Positions 5,388 through 8,443 of a stretch of 8,443 nucleotides of DNA are shown here, piece by piece. The notes beneath the pieces are model-generated. The model worked only from the letters and a program-made list of their open reading frames with translations, was not told the origin of the DNA and made no database searches. A program made the translations under genes and the position numbers. The stretch spans positions 1 through 8,443 of the forward strand of contig JAERRQ010000180.1 in assembly GCA_016735355.1 (NCBI GenBank). Direction: 5' to 3'. Numbering within the stretch: the first letter of the stretch is position 1; every line of letters begins with the position of its first letter. The DNA comes from Desulfobacterales bacterium (GTDB lineage: Bacteria > Desulfobacterota > Desulfobacteria > Desulfobacterales > BuS5).

Positions 5388-8023
5388 TCACAACCCATAT
5401 TAATGCCGATTATGATGCGCTGGCATCTATGCTTGCCGCCCAAAAACTCTACCCGGGTTCTATTTTGGTCTTTCCAAGGTTTAATGAAAAAAATCTTAGA
5501 AATTTTTTTATCCAGTCCATGGGATATCTTTTTAACATGGCGGATATAAAAAATATTAATTTTGACCGGATAGAGCGCCTGGTTCTTGTGGATACGCGGC
5601 AGCCCGGCAGAATCGGTGATCTGGCCTCGGTTGCCGAAAAAAAGGAGGTGGAAATACATATATATGATCATCATCCTCCCATGCCTAATGATATTAAGGG
5701 CAATCACGAGGTTCTGCAGTTAACCGGCTCCACTGTAGCCATACTTACTGAAATAATAAAAAATAAAGGGATAGATATATCCGCGGATGAAGCCACAGTA
5801 ATGTCTCTTGGAATATATGAGGATACCGGTTCTTTTACATATTCATCAACAACCGTAAAAGATTTTATGGCCGCTGCTTTCCTTCTCTCCAAAGGAGCAA
5901 ATCTGAATATTGTGTCCCAAATGATAGCAAGAGAGATAAATGCCCAGCAGGTAGGGTTGCTCAACGATCTGATACAGGCCGCCTTGCATAATGACATTAA
6001 CGGCATCGATATCGTTATCTCGTCTATTATAACAAACACGTATATATCTGATATTGCCTTTCTGGTCCAAAAGATGATGAATATGGAAAGGCTGGATGTG
6101 ATTATTGCAATCGTTCAAATGGAAACTAAAATATATGTTGTGGCAAGAAGCAGAGTGCCGGAAGTAGATGTGGGTTCTATCCTGACTCTAATTGGCGGAG
6201 GAGGCCATGCTTATGCGGCTGCTGCAACTATCCGCGACAAGACCATAGCGCAGATTGAACAGCAGTTGTTTGAAATTCTGCACAAAAAGGTAACGCCGCT
6301 AAGGATGGCCAAAAACATTATGTCATCGCCTCCGATTACTATTAATGCGGATGTCTCCTGCCAGGATGCCAATAACCTGCTTACCCGTTATAATGTAAAC
6401 GCTCTCCTGGTTACAAAAAGCAGCAAGATAAAAAACCGCCTGAATAATCTTGTCGGTTTTATATCCCGCCAGGTTATTGAAAAAGCCTTATTCCATAAGC
6501 TGGGACAAGCACCGGTTGCGGATTACACTACAACGGAAATCGCCATTGTCGACCCTGATGCCGATTTGTCGAAAATTCAGGAAAAAATAATAGAAAACAA
6601 GCAGCGAATTCTTCCTGTTGTTGACCATGGTATAATAAAAGGAGTTATTACACGCACAAACCTTCTTGATATCCTGGTAAAAAATTCAATAAACAAAACT
6701 GATCAATTGCCGGGAAAAATTGATCAGTATGTTAACGCACGAACAAGAAATGTTGTTAAATTTATGCGGGAGAGACTTCCTGAACGTATTCTCGATATAC
6801 TTGAGACCATAGGTCGGGTGGTTGATAAAACAGGCTGCAAAGCCTTTGTTGTGGGAGGATTTGTACGCGACCTTTTTTTATATAAAAAAAATGACGATAT
6901 CGATATTGTTATAGAAGGTGACGGCATTGCATTTGCAAAACAATACGCAAAGTTAGTTGGCGGGCGTGTTCATTATTATAAAAAATTCGGCACTGCAATA
7001 ATAACACACCCGGATGGTGTTAAGATAGATGTGGCTTCTGCAAGGCTTGAATACTACAAATTTCCGGCAGCTCTGCCGACTGTTGAAATGAGTTCTCTAA
7101 AGCTGGATCTCTTCCGGCGTGATTTTACAATCAACACACTTACCATTCAGCTTAGTCCCGATAAATTCGGAACATTGATAGATTTTTTTTCAGGTCAGAG
7201 GGATATTAAGGATAAAACTGTAAGGGTGCTGCATAATTTAAGCTTTGTAGAAGATCCGACGCGTGTCTTCCGCGCCATAAGATTTGAACAGCGCTACGGC
7301 TTTACCATAGGCAGGCTTACCTCCAACCTTATAGAGAATGCAGTTAAAATGGATATTTTTAAACGCCTCAGCGGCAGGAGAGTATTTTCGGAACTGCGTC
7401 AAATCCTTCAAGAAGACGATCCCCGGCCGGCAATAAAAAGGCTTGCCGATTATGACCTTTTAAGGGTAATCCATCAGACTATAAAATTGAATCAGAAAAC
7501 CGTCGAGCTTTTAAACTCTGTCAAAAATGTATTGTCCTGGTATGACCTCCTGTTTATTGAAGAATCATATATGCAATGGGCAGTCTATTTTCTTGTTTTA
7601 ATCAGACGTTCGAATCAGCATGTATCCGATGAAATTTGCAAAAAGCTTGAACTTTCGCCGGAATTAAATACTTTTTTTTCAAAAAAACGTATACATGCTG
7701 AAAGTTCCCTTTCCCTTTTGGAAAAAAACAGGGTAATCTCAAATAGCATGCTTTATAAGCAGCTTTCAGCGTTTAAAACGGAACTGATACTTTATATGAT
7801 GGCATCTGCAAGAGAGGAAAGGATCCAAAAGGCCATTTCCGGCTATTTTACCAAACTCAGATACGTCAAAATTTCGATAACAGGTAAAGATCTCATAAAT
7901 ATCGGCCTGAAACCGGGTCCCATATTCAAGAAAATACTTCAGGCTGTTTTGGATGCAAAATTAAACGGTATTGTCAAAACACGTAAAGAGGAACTTAAAT
8001 TTATAAGCAACTATGTTTCATAA
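5360..8023 (+). CDS. DHH phosphoesterase-CBS-CBS-tRNA nucleotidyltransferase fusion (CCA- or A-adding)
   Basis: The 887-residue cytoplasmic protein has three parts. Residues 5-310 are a DHH/DHHA1 phosphoesterase of the NrnA/RecJ type: HINADYD (His13, Asp17, Asp19), VLVDTRQ (Asp78), DHH (103-105), YEDTG (Asp155) and GGGGHAYAAA (279-288), so the catalytic set looks complete. Residues about 317-375 and 390-445 are two CBS domains, usually adenosine-nucleotide sensors. Residues about 465-887 are a class II nucleotidyltransferase: GGFVRD (499-504), catalytic Asp513 and Asp515 in DDIDIV, the basic RRDFTIN (586-592) and the amino-acid template EDPTR (631-635). The flexible loop between the catalytic Asp pair and RRDFT seems intact, favouring addition of the terminal A (whole CCA or A only) over a pure CC-adding enzyme. 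Geobacter and Aquifex have separate CC- and A-adding enzymes, so specificity is open; annotations often say poly(A) polymerase. GAAGG lies 9 nt before the start. The gene overlaps cstA by 28 nt and the protease gene by 11 nt. Confidence 0.93.
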   Translation: MEKDKKLTIITTHINADYDALASMLAAQKLYPGSILVFPRFNEKNLRNFFIQSMGYLFNMADIKNINFDRIERLVLVDTRQPGRIGDLASVAEKKEVEIHIYDHHPPMPNDIKGNHEVLQLTGSTVAILTEIIKNKGIDISADEATVMSLGIYEDTGSFTYSSTTVKDFMAAAFLLSKGANLNIVSQMIAREINAQQVGLLNDLIQAALHNDINGIDIVISSIITNTYISDIAFLVQKMMNMERLDVIIAIVQMETKIYVVARSRVPEVDVGSILTLIGGGGHAYAAAATIRDKTIAQIEQQLFEILHKKVTPLRMAKNIMSSPPITINADVSCQDANNLLTRYNVNALLVTKSSKIKNRLNNLVGFISRQVIEKALFHKLGQAPVADYTTTEIAIVDPDADLSKIQEKIIENKQRILPVVDHGIIKGVITRTNLLDILVKNSINKTDQLPGKIDQYVNARTRNVVKFMRERLPERILDILETIGRVVDKTGCKAFVVGGFVRDLFLYKKNDDIDIVIEGDGIAFAKQYAKLVGGRVHYYKKFGTAIITHPDGVKIDVASARLEYYKFPAALPTVEMSSLKLDLFRRDFTINTLTIQLSPDKFGTLIDFFSGQRDIKDKTVRVLHNLSFVEDPTRVFRAIRFEQRYGFTIGRLTSNLIENAVKMDIFKRLSGRRVFSELRQILQEDDPRPAIKRLADYDLLRVIHQTIKLNQKTVELLNSVKNVLSWYDLLFIEESYMQWAVYFLVLIRRSNQHVSDEICKKLELSPELNTFFSKKRIHAESSLSLLEKNRVISNSMLYKQLSAFKTELILYMMASAREERIQKAISGYFTKLRYVKISITGKDLINIGLKPGPIFKKILQAVLDAKLNGIVKTRKEELKFISNYVS

Positions 8024-8443
8024 TCCCGACTTCAATCTACTGGTTTTAAAAATTACAGCGCTTCTTTTTGCCGTGACCATTCATGAAGTGGCTCATGGTT
8101 TTGTAGCGTACAGGCTGGGTGACAACACCGCAAAACTCGCGGGCAGGCTCACATTGAACCCGATCAAACATCTGGATCTTTTCGGTTCCTGTATTCTCCC
8201 GTTAATTCTGGCTGTTTCCGGTTCTCCCTTTCTTTTTGGATATGCCAAACCTGTTCCGGTCAACTTTAACAAAATAGGTTATTTCAAAAAAAATATTATC
8301 TATGTTGCTTCAGCAGGAGTTGCGGCAAATATATGTTTAGCGGTATTCGCCGGAATATTCTTTCAAATTATGTCAAGCATACAACCATTATGGTATAATC
8401 TTTTTTTTGGATCTCTGCTGCTTGATCTCTATTATCTCCTCGC
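8013..8443 (+). CDS. Site-2 protease family protein (M50), 3' end cut off by the window
   Basis: From the ATG at 8013 the frame is open to the window end, giving 143 residues of what is normally a protein of about 200-220. It begins with a hydrophobic helix containing the zinc-binding HEVAH (His24, Glu25, His28), followed by GFVAYRLGDNTAKLAGRLTL, NPIKHLDLFGS (49-59) and GYAKPVPVN (76-84). These are the conserved signature of the short, PDZ-less M50B site-2 proteases. Further hydrophobic segments follow; the second metal motif (NxxPxxxxDG type) would lie beyond the end. The start overlaps the stop of the preceding gene by 11 nt and has no good Shine-Dalgarno sequence (a GAGGA at 7988-7992 is too far), so translation is probably coupled. 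Substrate unknown. In related deltaproteobacteria this gene is often followed, from memory, by trpS and scpA/scpB, which cannot be verified here. Confidence 0.92.
   Translation, partial: MFHNPDFNLLVLKITALLFAVTIHEVAHGFVAYRLGDNTAKLAGRLTLNPIKHLDLFGSCILPLILAVSGSPFLFGYAKPVPVNFNKIGYFKKNIIYVASAGVAANICLAVFAGIFFQIMSSIQPLWYNLFFGSLLLDLYYLL

Noticed and set aside
6874..6891. T and A homopolymer runs in the fusion gene (also near 7183 and 7672) as programmed slippage sites
   Set aside because: The frame continues correctly through each run into conserved motifs, and such runs are expected in AT-rich coding DNA.

Overview
The window looks like ordinary chromosome from a Gram-negative, probably anaerobic deltaproteobacterium (Desulfobacterota, Desulfobacterales-like). 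This is an inference. It rests on moderate-to-low GC, a DHH-CBS-nucleotidyltransferase fusion of the kind found in deltaproteobacteria and Aquifex, a PurN with a long internal insert, a CPBP protease resembling the exosortase-associated CAAX-related family, and palindromic or heptameric intergenic repeats. No phage, transposase, CRISPR or defence gene is visible.

Left part (1-3421, genes on the minus strand). Reading in the direction of transcription, purN (glycinamide ribonucleotide formyltransferase, de novo purine synthesis) is followed by a YkgJ-type cysteine-cluster protein of unknown role. After a short gap with a good -35 hexamer comes tRNA-Pro(GGG). Only 11 nt behind its encoded CCA starts a CPBP membrane protease gene, followed by a membrane-anchored AsmA-like protein. 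An intrinsic terminator lies at 199-253. Positions 1-198 hold no gene but contain an 18-bp hairpin and a short AACCGT-type heptamer repeat.

Divergent region (3422-3677). Overlapping candidate promoters face purN and the cstA-like gene. A nested 138-bp imperfect inverted repeat lies in the predicted 5' leader of purN. It is the least explained structure in the window.

Right part (3678-8443, plus strand). A CstA-family transporter gene overlaps by 28 nt the start of an 887-codon fusion gene: DHH phosphoesterase, two CBS domains and a class II tRNA CCA/A-adding nucleotidyltransferase. That gene overlaps by 11 nt a site-2 protease (M50) gene that runs off the window end. The overlaps indicate one translationally coupled operon joining nutrient uptake, tRNA 3'-end or RNA metabolism, and intramembrane proteolysis.

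I did not find a convincing new multi-gene system. The points most worth checking are the nested inverted repeat upstream of purN, the tRNA-to-CPBP junction that leaves no room for a ribosome binding site, and the fused tRNA nucleotidyltransferase.
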